Shown: piece by piece, positions 44,450 through 54,980 of the stretch
Layout of the letters: each line of letters opens with the position of its first letter
How positions within the stretch are numbered: position 1 is the stretch's first letter
NCBI GenBank assembly: GCA_963794995.1
Contig: CAWCFV010000002.1
Span: 1,178,001-1,242,000, forward strand
Reading direction: 5' to 3'
Length of the DNA: 64,000 nt
Source: CAWCFV01 sp963794995
GTDB taxonomy: Bacteria > Actinomycetota > Actinomycetes > JACCUZ01
Translations under genes and position numbers: made by a program
The notes under the pieces: model-generated
The model's input: the letters and a program-made list of their open reading frames with translations, nothing else
What the model was told of the DNA's origin: nothing
Database searches by the model: none

Positions 44450-45438
44450 CCGACGCGGGGACGAGCACCGGCCGGCCGGACGCCTCGGGCGAGCAGGCCC
44501 GCGAGGCGCTGCACGCGCTGCGCCGCGAGGTCGGCAAGGCCGTGGTCGGCCAGGACGCCGCCGTCACCGGCCTGGTCATCGCCCTGCTCTGCCGCGGCCA
44601 CGTGCTGCTCGAGGGCGTGCCCGGCGTCGCCAAGACCCTGCTCGTCCGCAGCCTGGCCGCGGCACTGTCCCTGGACACGAAGCGGGTGCAGTTCACCCCC
44701 GACCTCATGCCCGGCGACATCACCGGCTCGCTGGTCTACGACGCCCGCTCGTCGGAGTTCTCGTTCCGTCCCGGGCCCGTCTTCACCCACCTGCTGCTGG
44801 CCGACGAGATCAACCGGACGCCGCCCAAGACCCAGGCCGCGCTGCTCGAGTCGATGGAGGAGCGGCAGGTGTCGGTCGAGGGCGAGCCCCGCCCGCTGCC
44901 CGACCCGTTCGTCGTGGTCGCCACGCAGAACCCGGTCGAGTACGAGGGCACCTACCCGCTGCCCGAGGCGCAGCTGGACCGCTTCCTGCTCAAGCTGACG
45001 ATGCCGCTGCCGCCCCGCGAGGACGAGGTGCAGGTGCTGACCCGCCACGCCGAGGGCTTCGACCCGCGGGACCTGGCGGCCGCCGGGGTCCGGCCGGTCG
45101 CCGGCCTGGCCGACCTCGACGCGGGCCGCGCGGCGGTGCGCCGGGTGACCCTCGCACCCGAGGTGGTCGGCTACGTCGTCGACCTGGCCCGGGCCACCCG
45201 CGACTCGCCGTCGCTGCAGCTCGGCGTCTCGCCGCGCGGCGCGACCGCTCTCATGTCGGCGGCCCGGGCCTGGGCCTGGCTGTCCGGTCGCGACTACGTC
45301 ACCCCCGACGACGTCAAGGCGCTGGCCCGGCCGGCGCTGCGGCACCGCGTCGAGCTGCGGCCCGAGGCCGAGCTCGAGGGCGTGACGCCGGAGGCGGTGC
45401 TCGAGGGCGTGCTGGCCACCGTCCCGGTGCCCCGCTGA
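44446..45438 (+). CDS. MoxR-family AAA+ ATPase
   Basis: 330 residues. Walker A: LEGVPGVAKTLLVRSLA; Walker B: LLLADEINRTPPKTQAALLESMEE; sensor 1: VVATQNPVEYEGTYPLPEAQLDRF; sensor-2 Arg region: GVSPRGATALMSAARAWAWLSGRDYVTPDDV. MoxR ATPases act as chaperone-like partners for DUF58/VWA proteins. Sits between DUF4350 and DUF58 genes as in the M. tuberculosis Rv3692 region. Confidence 0.93.
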   Translation: MTDAGTSTGRPDASGEQAREALHALRREVGKAVVGQDAAVTGLVIALLCRGHVLLEGVPGVAKTLLVRSLAAALSLDTKRVQFTPDLMPGDITGSLVYDARSSEFSFRPGPVFTHLLLADEINRTPPKTQAALLESMEERQVSVEGEPRPLPDPFVVVATQNPVEYEGTYPLPEAQLDRFLLKLTMPLPPREDEVQVLTRHAEGFDPRDLAAAGVRPVAGLADLDAGRAAVRRVTLAPEVVGYVVDLARATRDSPSLQLGVSPRGATALMSAARAWAWLSGRDYVTPDDVKALARPALRHRVELRPEAELEGVTPEAVLEGVLATVPVPR

Positions 45439-45441
45439 CCG

Positions 45442-46737
45442 ATGGCGCTGACCGGTCGGCTCGGGCTGCTGGCGCTGGCCGCGGCCGTGGTCGTGGGCGC
45501 CCTCGTCCCGAGCGCCGCCGGGCTGCTGCTGGTCACACTCGCCCTCGTGGTCCTGGTCGCCGTCGACGTCGCGCTGGCCGCGCCGGTGCGCCGCCTGGTC
45601 GTCACCCGCGACGGCGACCTCACGGTGCGGCTGGGTGAGCCGGCGACGGTCCGGCTCACCGTCGCCAACCCCGGCGGGCGCCGGGTCCGCGGCCGGCTGC
45701 GCGACGCCTGGCCCCCCAGCGCCGGGGCGGTCCGGCAGCGCCACCCGCTCGACGTCCCGGCCGGCGAGGCGCGCCGGGTCGTGACCCACCTGCGCCCCAC
45801 CCGCCGCGGCGACCGCCCGGCCGGACCCGTCACCGTGCGCTCGTACGGCCCGCTCGGGCTGGCCGCGCGGCAGGGCTCGCACCGGGTGCCGTGGCGGGTC
45901 CGGGTCCTGCCGCCCTTCACGTCCCGGCGCCACCTGCCCTCGCGGCTGGCCCGGCTGCGCGAGCTGGACGGCCGGGCCGCGGTCCGGGTCCGCGGCCAGG
46001 GCACCGAGTTCGACTCGCTGCGGGAGTACGTCCCCGGCGACGACGTCCGCTCGATCGACTGGCGGGCGTCGGCGCGCGCGGCCGACGTCATGGTCCGCAC
46101 CTGGCGGCCGGAGCGCGACCGGCGGGTCCTGCTGCTGCTCGACTGCGGCCGGACCGCCGCCGCCCGGGTCGGCGACGCCCCCCGGCTGGACGAGGCGATG
46201 GACGCGGCCCTGCTGCTCGCGGCGCTGGCGTCCCGGGCCGGCGACCGGGTCGACCTGCTCGCCTACGACCGGGCCGTGCGCGCCCGGGTGCAGGGCGAGT
46301 CGTCGGCCGGCCTGCTGCCGGCGCTGGTCCAGGCGATGGCACCGCTGGAGGCGGCGCTGGTCGAGCCCGACTACACCGGGATGGTGCGGGCCGTGCTCGC
46401 CGGGCCGTCCCGGCGCAGCCTGGTCGTGCTGCTCACCGCCCTCGACGCGGCACCGGTGGAGGAGGGTCTGCTCCCCGCGCTCGGACCACTGGTCCACCGG
46501 CACCAGGTGGTGCTCGCCTCGGTCGCCGACCCGCGGGTGCGCGAGCTGGCCGCGGGCCGCGGCGAGGCGTCGGCGGTCTACGCGGCGGCGGCGGCCGAAC
46601 GCGCGCGCGCCGACCGCCGCCGGGTCGGCGAGCTGCTGGCCCGGCGCGGCGTCGAGGTCGTCGACAGCGGTCCGGGTGGCCTGGCGCCGGCCCTGGCCGA
46701 CCGCTACCTCGCGCTCAAGGCAGCCGGCCGGCTCTGA
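45442..46737 (+). CDS. DUF58-domain protein
   Basis: 431 residues. Two membrane segments at the N terminus (LGLLALAAAVVVGALVPSAAG, LLLVTLALVVLVAVDVALA), a CARDB-like stretch (VRLTVANPGGRRVRGRLRDAWPP), then the DUF58 core: GQGTEFDSLREYVPGDDVRSIDWRASARAADVMVRTWRPERDRRVLLLLDCGRT. The DxS/VWA-like region (LLDCGRTAAARVG) has a variant of the metal-binding triad. Starts 4 bases after moxR. Partner of the MoxR ATPase in envelope-related processes. Confidence 0.9.
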   Translation: MALTGRLGLLALAAAVVVGALVPSAAGLLLVTLALVVLVAVDVALAAPVRRLVVTRDGDLTVRLGEPATVRLTVANPGGRRVRGRLRDAWPPSAGAVRQRHPLDVPAGEARRVVTHLRPTRRGDRPAGPVTVRSYGPLGLAARQGSHRVPWRVRVLPPFTSRRHLPSRLARLRELDGRAAVRVRGQGTEFDSLREYVPGDDVRSIDWRASARAADVMVRTWRPERDRRVLLLLDCGRTAAARVGDAPRLDEAMDAALLLAALASRAGDRVDLLAYDRAVRARVQGESSAGLLPALVQAMAPLEAALVEPDYTGMVRAVLAGPSRRSLVVLLTALDAAPVEEGLLPALGPLVHRHQVVLASVADPRVRELAAGRGEASAVYAAAAAERARADRRRVGELLARRGVEVVDSGPGGLAPALADRYLALKAAGRL

Positions 46738-46758
46738 CGGCGCCCGCGCGGTCGCCGG

Positions 46759-47779
46759 TCAGCCGGCGGTGGGCGCGACGTCCGTGGCGCCCGATCCCCG
46801 CAGGTCGCCGATCTCGCCGGCCCGCACGGCGCGGCCCCCGAGCACCACGACGTAGGCGAGGAAGGAGAGCCACAGCGACGCGCCGATGCCGATCCGGGCC
46901 CAGGTCGGCAGCCCGGACGGCGTCACGAACGCCTCCACCACCCCCGACACGGCCAGCGTCGCGGCCAGGCCGAGCGCCAGCGCCCCGGCCGCCTGGCCCT
47001 CCTCGCGCAGCGCCCGCGCCCGGGTGCGGGTCCCGGGGTCGACCCACGACCAGCCCAGGCGCAGTCCGGCGCCCGCGGCCACGAACACGCAGGTGAGCTC
47101 GAGCAGGCCGTGCGGCAGGATCAGTCCGAAGAACAGCCCGAGCCGGTCGTTGGCCGCCATCAGGCCGCCGGCGATCCCGACGTTGAGGGCGTTCTGCCAG
47201 AGCACCCAGACCACGGGGAGCAGGAAGACGCCGAGTGCGAGGGCCAGCGCCGACACCCAGGCGTTGTTGGTGCAGACCTGCGCGGCGAACGACCCGGCCG
47301 GGGCCGAGGAGTAGTACTCCTCGAAGTCGCGCTCCACGAGCTGCCGGATCTGGTCGGGCGCGGCGATGCTGGCCTGCACCGCGGGGTCACCGGCGACCCA
47401 GGCGCCCACGACGAGCCCGACGAGCCCGAACGCCACGCCGACCACGGCCCACCACCGCCAGCTGCGGTACAGCGCGGCCGGGAACGACACGACGAAGAAC
47501 CGCGCGACGTCGGCCCAGGCGGGCGACTGCGCACCCGGTCACCGCGCTCCGGGCCCGCGCGACGAGGGTCGAGAGCCGCCCCACCAGCGCCGGGTCGGGC
47601 GAGGCGGACCGCACCACCGACAGGTGCGTGGCGGTGCGCTGGTACAGGCCGACCAGCTCGTCGACCTCGGCCCCGTCGAGGTGGTCGCGGCGGCGCGGGC
47701 CGCGACCGGAGCGTCGCAGGAGCTGCTCCAGGCGGGCCCACTCGTCGCGGTGCGCCGCGACGTAGGCATCGACGTCCAC
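46759..47779 (-). pseudogene. Stage II sporulation protein M-like membrane protein, broken by a frameshift
   Basis: GTG at 47779 with GGGGGAGG upstream starts VDVDAYVAAHRDEWARLEQLLRR, then DELVGLYQRTATHLSVVRSASPDP and LSTLVARARSAVTG. At about 47535 the conserved protein moves to another frame and continues SPAWADVARFFVVSFPAALYRSWRWW to PHGLLELTCVFVAAGAGLRLG, the SpoIIM family signature, and the end at 46759. Removing one of three C bases (plus strand, in GCACCCGGTC) restores VTGAQSPAWADVARFF. Family found next to RDD and DUF58 genes in many actinobacteria, including non-sporulating ones. It faces the DUF58 gene tail to tail. Confidence 0.82.
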
Positions 47780-47869
47780 CTGCCACCTCCCCCGCCGACC
47801 GGTGCCGACGACAGTAGTGTGCTGCGTCCGGCTACCCCTGCCGGAGCACCCTGAGCGGGAGGGGGACGC

Positions 47870-48742
47870 GTGGCCGACCCCGGTACCGGTGACGTCGTCA
47901 CGGGCGAGGCGGTCGTCCTCGACCTGAGGCTGGCCCGGCTGGCCAGCCGGGCGCTCGCCCTCGCGCTGGACCTCGTCGCGCAGGGCCTGCTGCTGGTGGG
48001 CGGCACCTTCGTCGTGACCGGTGCGACCGCGGTCGTCGACGACGCGCTCGCCGCGGCCATCGGGCTGGTGTTCTTCCTCGCCGTCGTCGTCGGCTACCCG
48101 GTCGCCTGGGAGACGCTGAGCCGCGGGCGCTCGCCGGGCAAGCTCGCCCTCGGGCTGCGGGTGGTGCGGGAGGACGGCGGGCCGGTCCGGTTCCGGCACG
48201 CGCTGGTGCGCGGGCTGCTCGGAGTGGTGGAGATCTGGGCGTCCTTCGGCTCGATCGCCCTCATCACCTCCCTCGCGTCGGCGCAGGGCCGGCGGCTGGG
48301 CGACTTCCTCGCCGGCACCGTCGTCGTGCACGAGCGGGTCCCGGTCCGGGCGGCGCAGGTCACCCCGATGCCCCCGCAGCTCGCCGGCTGGGCCCACGGG
48401 CTCGACCTCTCGCGGGTCCCGGACGACCTCGCGCTGGAGGCGCGCCAGTTCCTCGGCCGCGCGGCCGAGCTGTCACCGGAGGTGCGGGAGCGGATGGGTT
48501 CCCGCCTCGCCGGCGCACTGGCCCAGGTGGTCGCCCCCCCGCCCCCCGCGGGCGTCCCGGCGTGGGCCGTCGTGGCGGCGGTGCTCGCCGAGCGACGGCG
48601 GCGCGAGGCGGCCCGGCTGGCCGGCGCCGGCTGGGGGCCACCCCATCCCCCGGGGCCGCCCGGCCCCTCGGCGGCGCCCGGCCCGGCCGCTGCTCCCCCG
48701 CCGCCAGCCACCGAGGAGCGGCCGTTCTCCCCGCCCGCGTGA
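47870..48742 (+). CDS. RDD-family membrane protein
   Basis: 290 residues, GTG at 47870. The RDD domain covers the first 160 residues: VVLDLRLARLASRALALALDLV, with the R-x-x-D pattern, TM segments LLVGGTFVVTGATAVV and AAIGLVFFLAVVVGYPV, then ETLSRGRSPGKLALGLRVVREDG and RLGDFLAGTVVVHERVPV. C-terminal half is cytoplasmic, ending in a Pro/Ala-rich tail. Divergent from the SpoIIM-like gene. Proposed roles of RDD proteins include solute or ion movement; none is shown. Confidence 0.87.
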   Translation: MADPGTGDVVTGEAVVLDLRLARLASRALALALDLVAQGLLLVGGTFVVTGATAVVDDALAAAIGLVFFLAVVVGYPVAWETLSRGRSPGKLALGLRVVREDGGPVRFRHALVRGLLGVVEIWASFGSIALITSLASAQGRRLGDFLAGTVVVHERVPVRAAQVTPMPPQLAGWAHGLDLSRVPDDLALEARQFLGRAAELSPEVRERMGSRLAGALAQVVAPPPPAGVPAWAVVAAVLAERRRREAARLAGAGWGPPHPPGPPGPSAAPGPAAAPPPPATEERPFSPPA

Positions 48743-48830
48743 TCAGGACTACAGTTCAGGTCGTCGGTCCAGCGGAGGGGCGGCACAGCCGGCCCACTGA
48801 GCGTGATCGACCCGTGAGGGGCACCCCACC

Positions 48831-49547
48831 ATGACCAGCGGCCTGACCCCGCAGGAGCAGTTCGCCGTGCTGGCACAGCGGCTGCGCGAAGGACGAAGCG
48901 CCGACGAGGTGCACCAGATCGTCGTCGACGCCGCCGTCGAGCTCATCCCCGGCTGCGACCGCGCCGCGATCGGAGTCCTCGACGGCGACACGTTCCGCAG
49001 CGCAGCCGCGACCGATGACGTCATGCGGCTGATCGACAAGATGCAGAACGACGTCGGCGAGGGGCCGTGCCTGGAGGCCAGCACCGACGGCGTGATCCAG
49101 GTCGACAACGACATCACCCGGTCGAGCCGGTGGCCCAGGCTGGCCGAGCTGATCGTCGCGCAGACGCCGGTCCGCGCCACCATGGGCGTGCCGCTGGTCG
49201 ACGACGGCCACCGCGACGGCGCGCTCAACGTGTTCTCCGACAGCCCCGACGCCTTCGACGACGAGGCGGTGCAGACCGCGGCCATCCTCGCGTCGTTCGC
49301 CTCCGTCGCCCTCTCGGGGACCCGGCACTCGCTGCGCGCCGACCAGCTCCAGGAGGGGCTGGCCACCAACCGTGAGATCGGGGCGGCCGTGGGGATCCTC
49401 ATGGCCACGCACGGGATCACGCAGGACGACGCGTTCACGATGCTGAGCAAGGCCTCACAGCGGCTCAACCGCAAGCTGCGCGACATCGCCACCGCGATCG
49501 TCAGCGGTGACGAGGGCGCCCGGGCCGGGGGTCCAGCCGGGCCCTGA
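48831..49547 (+). CDS. GAF-ANTAR signalling protein
   Basis: 238 residues. GAF domain about 15-160 (VHQIVVDAAVELIPGCDRAAIGVLDGD, DVGEGPCLEASTDGVIQVDNDI, ATMGVPLVDDGHRDGALNVFSD). ANTAR RNA-binding domain about 175-230: LQEGLATNREIGAAVGILMATHGITQDDAFTMLSKASQRLNRKLRDIATAIV. ANTAR proteins bind paired RNA hairpins and prevent transcription termination; the sensory GAF suggests ligand or redox control. No phosphorylation domain. A strong terminator hairpin follows. Confidence 0.9.
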   Translation: MTSGLTPQEQFAVLAQRLREGRSADEVHQIVVDAAVELIPGCDRAAIGVLDGDTFRSAAATDDVMRLIDKMQNDVGEGPCLEASTDGVIQVDNDITRSSRWPRLAELIVAQTPVRATMGVPLVDDGHRDGALNVFSDSPDAFDDEAVQTAAILASFASVALSGTRHSLRADQLQEGLATNREIGAAVGILMATHGITQDDAFTMLSKASQRLNRKLRDIATAIVSGDEGARAGGPAGP

Positions 49548-49552
49548 CGCCG

Positions 49553-49589
49553 GACGGCGACGACCCCCCGGAGGGGGATCGTCGCCGTC
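49553..49589. terminator. Bidirectional terminator hairpin between ANTAR gene and ahcY
   Basis: GACGGCGACGA-CCCCC and GGGGG-A-TCGTCGCCGTC pair almost perfectly over about 16 bases with one bulged A. It lies 6 bases after the ANTAR stop and 19 before the ahcY stop, between converging genes. No clear T-run follows, as is common in this G+C range. Confidence 0.75.
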
Positions 49590-49607
49590 AGCGGTCGTGC
49601 GGGTCGC

Positions 49608-51057
<1,450 letters not shown>

Positions 51058-51253
51058 ACGGGTGACTCCCCACTAGGGACTGCGCCGGGCGGTCCCTGGA
51101 CGTTGGCGGGCATCGGGCATCGGGCGTCGCCCGGCACCGGCACGCGGGGTGCTGGTGCTCGTGGCGCGCAGGCGGAAGGGTCCGGCCTGCTGGATCTGCC
51201 CGGCGCGGCCCCTCAGGGCCAACCATCAGTGACGCCGAAACTCCACCGCCACC
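51058..51253 (-). other. Structured leader of ahcY
   Basis: About 190 bases between ahcY and the cation-efflux gene, read leftwards for ahcY. It can form several hairpins: GGCCC-TGA-GGGGCC-like (51213-51225), CAGGC...GCCTG (51169-51190), GAGCACCAGCAC / GTGCCGGTGCC (51136-51160), CGGGC-GTC-GCCCG (51120-51133) and GGGAC...GTCCC (51075-51096). I looked for the conserved cores of SAM-I, SAM-IV and SAH riboswitches and did not find them. The structure may still control ahcY. Confidence 0.45.
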
Positions 51254-52221
51254 TTACCGCGCCGGAGCCTGATCCTCGAATCCCCCGGGGTCGGACGCGG
51301 GGGACGCGGGACGCTCGATGTCCGGCTCGAGGTAGATCACCCGGGCGATCGGCACGGCCGCCCGGACCCGCTGCTCCGCGGCGTCGATGGCCTCGGCGAC
51401 CTCGGCCGCGCTGTCGGTGGGCGGGACGGCGATCTTGGCCGCGACGAGCAGCTCCTCCGGGCCGAGGTGCAGCGTCCTCATGTGGATGATGCGCAGCTGC
51501 CCGTCGTCGCCGCGCAGGGCGGCCTCGATGCGGCGCTGCGCGTCGACCGCGGCACCCTCGCCGAGCAGCAGGCTCTTGGTCTCGACCGCGAGCACGACGG
51601 CGATCACGACCAGCAGGACGCCGATGCACACCGTGCCGAGGCCGTCCCACATGCCGTCGTCGGTCACCAGGGTCAGGCTGACGCCGCGCGAGCGCGAGCA
51701 CGAGGCCGACGAGCGCCCCGAGGTCCTCGAGCAGGACCACGGGCAGCTCCGGCGCCTTCGCGCGGCGGACGAACTGCACCCAGGTCAGGTCGCCGCGCAC
51801 GTGGTTGGACTCCACGATCGCGGTCCGGAACGAGTAGGACTCCAGCCCGATGGCGACGACCAGGACCAGGACCGGGACCCACTGCCAGGAGTCGATCGAC
51901 TCCGGGTGCTGCAGCTTGTGGCAGCCCTCGTACAGCGCGAAGAGGCCGCCGACGCTGAACAGCACGATGGCCACGATGAAGGCGTAGATGTAGCGCTCGC
52001 GGCCGTAGCCGAACGGGTGCTCCGGCGTCGCGAGCCGGCGGGCCCGCCGGCCGCCGACGAGGAGCAGGCCCTGGTTGCCCGAGTCGGCCACCGAGTGGAT
52101 GGACTCGGCCAGCATCGACGACGAGCCGGTCAGCAGGAAGGCGACGAACTTGGTGACCGCGATGCCGAGGTTCGCGATCAGCGCCGCGATGATCGCCTTG
52201 TTGCCGCCCGACGGCGCTCAT
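51254..52221 (-). pseudogene. Cation diffusion facilitator family transporter, interrupted by two frameshifts
   Basis: ATG at 52221 overlaps the stop of the upstream gene (ATGA). One extra base at about 52207-52209 breaks the start; the conserved protein then reads GGNKAIIAALIANLGIAVTKF, LLTGSSSMLAESIHSVADSGNQGLLLVGGRRA, PFGYGRERYIYAFIVAIVLFSVGG and so on. A second shift at about 51680-51690 moves to VSLTLVTDDGMWDGLGTVCIGVLLVVIAVVLAVE and the C-terminal cytoplasmic domain LRIIHMRTLHLGPEELLVAAKIAV. CDF members export zinc, iron or manganese. The HSVADSGNQ helix keeps the metal-binding Ser/Asp residues of the family. Confidence 0.85.
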
Positions 52222-53379
52222 GCGGCACCCCGGCCGCCGGCCGCCGTGCCCTTGAGCACGTCGATCGGCTCGATCGGCGTCGGGTCGACGCCCTGGAGGA
52301 GGGCGAGGTAGACGCTGGCGAAGTCCAGCGGGGCCACCAGGCTCGCCAGCCGCAGCAGCGGGTGGTCGCCGGACGCGCGCAGCCGGCCCGACGGCACGCC
52401 GTAGCGCTCGGCCAGCGACACCGAGGCGTCGGCGCGTCGCGGCCACCGGTGCCAGCTCGTCGGTGTCACGCAGCAGCAGGAGCCGCATCCGCGGCCACGG
52501 CGGGCCGTCGTCGACCCGGTCGCGGAACAGGTCGTCGCCGTCGTCTCCGGCCAGTGCGCCGAACGCGCCGGCGAGGGCGACCACCTGGTTGTGGTGCACC
52601 TCGGTCAGCGAACCGTGGACCGCCGGGTACTTGGCGTTCTCGGCGAGCTGGCAGGCGAACCGCAGCGCCGCGACCGACGCGACGTCGGACGCACCCCACA
52701 CGTAGGGCAGCGAGCCGGCCAGCTCGAGGGCCAGGCCCTTGGCGGGGTTGTCGATGCTCGCGACGCCCGGGGCGCACTGCTCGGCGACGGCGTCCAGCTG
52801 GTCGGCCAGCGACGCCAGCATCGCGCGCGGGACCTCGGCCAGCCCGACGGCCGAGAGCGTGAGCAGCGCGGGCACGGCCAGGGCCCAGAGGTTCGCGCGC
52901 GGCATCCGCCCCTGCGCGTCGACCGGCAGGTGCACGGCGCGGGCCTCGGCCGACATGGCGGCCAGCGGCGACCCGGCCGCACCCACGGTGACCAGCCGCG
53001 CGCCCCGGCGCACGGCCGCCTCGGTGGCCGCGAGGGTCTCCTCGGTGCTCCCGGAGCAGGACACCGACACGACCAGGTCGAGCGGTCCGACCCATCCCGG
53101 CAGCTGGTGGGCACGGTTGGCCACCACCGGGACCGGGCAGCCCTGCCCCGCCACGGCGGCCACCACGTCGCCGACGACCCCGGAGCCACCCATGCCGGTG
53201 ACCACCACGGCGCGCGGGCGGCCGTCGGCGGCGAGTGCCGCCAGGTGGTCGTCCTCGACCGCCAGCAGTCCTTCGCGGACCTGGGCCCCGGAGGTCGCGA
53301 CCGCCCGCAGCATCTCGGCGGGGTCGAGCCGGAGCAGCGCCTGCGGGTCGTCCAGGACCGCGTCGTCCGCCGGCGTCAC
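52218..53379 (-). pseudogene. SIS-domain phosphoglucose/phosphomannose isomerase-like protein, broken by a frameshift near the end
   Basis: GTG at 53379 overlaps the Trm112 stop. Main part: EMLRAVATSGAQVREGLLAVED, PRAVVVTGMGGSGVVGDVVAA (SIS motif 1), VVSVSCSGSTEETLAATEAAVRRGARLV (SIS motif with S-x-S-G-x-T-x-E), then KYPAVHGSLTEVHHNQVVALAG with the His of the PGI/PMI family. At about 52431-52440 the family sequence shifts frame and ends ADASVSLAERYGVPSGRLRAS ... VYLALLQGVDPTPIEPIDVLK. Same place as Rv3256c between manB and sahH. Expected to interconvert hexose phosphates for GDP-mannose synthesis, but the mycobacterial member is not fully assigned. Confidence 0.85.
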
Positions 53380-53573
53380 GGCCGGCGCGCCTCGTCGACG
53401 AGCAGCACCGGGATGTCGTCGCGGACCGGGTAGGCCAGCCCGCAGGACCCGGACGTGCAGACGAGCTCCTCGGCCGCCTCGTCGGCGCGCAGCGGCGCGT
53501 GGCACTGCGGGCAGGCCAGGATCTCCAGCAGGCGGGGGTCGAGCTGCACCTCGTCAGCGTCCTTCCGGGTCAC
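53376..53573 (-). CDS. Trm112-family zinc protein
   Basis: 65 residues. RLLEILACPQCHAPLRADEAAEELVCTSGSCGLAYPVRDDIPVLL has the four-Cys ribbon (CPQC and C-x5-C) and the final PVxxxIPVLL of the Trm112/YcaR family. Eukaryotic relatives activate methyltransferases; bacterial ones are uncharacterised small partners. GTG start, 20 bases inside the end of manB, and its stop overlaps the next gene, so it is within a tightly coupled operon. Confidence 0.88.
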   Translation of the reverse strand: MTRKDADEVQLDPRLLEILACPQCHAPLRADEAAEELVCTSGSCGLAYPVRDDIPVLLVDEARRP

Positions 53574-54948
53574 CGGACGCGGCTGCTCCGCGCACCGTGG
53601 CGAGCACCTCGTCGCGCACCCGCTCCATCGTCGGGCGGTCGGCCGCCTCGACGTTGAGCCGCAGCAGCGGCTCGGTGTTCGAGGCCCGCAGGTTGAACCA
53701 CCAGTCGGGCGCGTCGACGGTCAGCCCGTCGAGATCGTCGATCGTGACACCGGCGCGGCCCTCGTACGCCGCCCGGACCGCCGCGGTCGCCGACGCCTGG
53801 TCGTCGACGGTGCTGTTGATCTCGCCGGAGGCGACGTAGCGCTCGTAGGCCGAGCCCAGCGCCGACAGCGGGCGGTCCTGCTCCCCCAGCGCAGCCAGGA
53901 CGTGCAGGGCGGCCAGCATGCCGGTGTCGGCGCGCCAGAAGTCGCGGAAGTAGTAGTGCGCCGAGTGCTCGCCGCCGAAGACCGCGCCGGTGCGGGCCAT
54001 CTCGGCCTTGATGAACGAGTGGCCGACCCGGGTGCGCACCGGCCGCCCGCCGTGCTCGGTCACGATCTCGGGCACCGCGCGGGAGGTGATGAGGTTGTGG
54101 ATCACCGTGGCCCCGGGGTCCTTCGCGAGCTCACGGACCGCGACCAGCGCGGTGACCGCCGACGGGGAGACGGGCTCGCCGCGCTCGTCGATGACGAAGC
54201 ACCGGTCGGCGTCGCCGTCGAAGGCCAGCCCGATGTCGGCTCCCTCGGCCACGACGCGGGCCTGCAGGTCGACGAGGTTGGCCGGGTCCAGCGGGTTCGC
54301 CTCGTGGTTCGGGAAGGTGCCGTCGAGCTCGAAGTACATCGGGACGACGTCGAGGGGCAGCCCGGCGAGCACGGTGGGCACGGTGTGTCCCGCCATGCCG
54401 TTGCCGGCGTCGACCACCACCCTCAGCGGCCGGATGCCGGTGAGGTCGACCAGGCCGTTCAGGTGGGCGGCGTAGCCGGGCAGGACGTCGCGCCGGCTGG
54501 TCGTGCCCGGCGCCCCGTCGTGGTCGGGGACGCCGGCGGCAGCAAGGTCGCGGACCTCGGCCAGGCCGGTGTCCAGGCCCACCGGGCGCGCCCCGGACCG
54601 GCACAGCTTGATGCCGTTGTACTGCGCGGGGTTGTGGCTGGCGGTGAACATCGCGCCGGGCAGGTCGAGGCTGCCACTGGCGTAGTAGAGCTGGTCGGTC
54701 GAGGCCAGGCCGATCTCGACGACGTCGACGCCCTGCGAGGTGGCGCCTGACGCGAACGCCTCGGCCAGCCCGGGTGACGACGGGCGCATGTCGTGGCCCA
54801 CCACGATCGCGTCCCGGGCCTCGACCACCCGGACGAACGCGGCACCGAGCGCCCGCGCGACCTCGGCGTCCAGCTGCTCGGGCACCAGCCCGCGGACGTC
54901 GTAGGCCTTGACGACGGCGGACAGGTCGCGGGTGAGGGCGGCGGGCAC
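53554..54948 (-). CDS. manB: Phosphomannomutase/phosphoglucomutase
   Basis: 464 residues. Converts mannose-6-phosphate and mannose-1-phosphate (and often glucose phosphates) for GDP-mannose. Phosphoserine loop: GAMFTASHNPAQYNGIK; metal loop: LAFDGDADRCFVID (DGDADR); sugar-binding loop: GGEHSAHYYFRDF (GEHS); phosphate-binding RASNTEPLLRLN. GTG at 54948. Mannose is used for phosphatidylinositol mannosides and lipomannans in related genera. Located beside the PGI/PMI-like gene. Confidence 0.94.
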   Translation of the reverse strand: MPAALTRDLSAVVKAYDVRGLVPEQLDAEVARALGAAFVRVVEARDAIVVGHDMRPSSPGLAEAFASGATSQGVDVVEIGLASTDQLYYASGSLDLPGAMFTASHNPAQYNGIKLCRSGARPVGLDTGLAEVRDLAAAGVPDHDGAPGTTSRRDVLPGYAAHLNGLVDLTGIRPLRVVVDAGNGMAGHTVPTVLAGLPLDVVPMYFELDGTFPNHEANPLDPANLVDLQARVVAEGADIGLAFDGDADRCFVIDERGEPVSPSAVTALVAVRELAKDPGATVIHNLITSRAVPEIVTEHGGRPVRTRVGHSFIKAEMARTGAVFGGEHSAHYYFRDFWRADTGMLAALHVLAALGEQDRPLSALGSAYERYVASGEINSTVDDQASATAAVRAAYEGRAGVTIDDLDGLTVDAPDWWFNLRASNTEPLLRLNVEAADRPTMERVRDEVLATVRGAAASGDPEGR

Positions 54949-54980
54949 GGGCGCAGAGCCTACCGGCGCGCCGGCGCCGC

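Noticed and set aside
44194..46503. 769-codon minus-strand frame opposite moxR and DUF58
   Set aside because: Low-complexity Arg/Gly/Gln-rich; the plus strand has clear MoxR and DUF58 genes.
51058..51253. SAM-I, SAM-IV or SAH riboswitch before ahcY
   Set aside because: The conserved cores (for example the GGCAACC region of S-box RNAs) are not seen, so I list only a structured leader.
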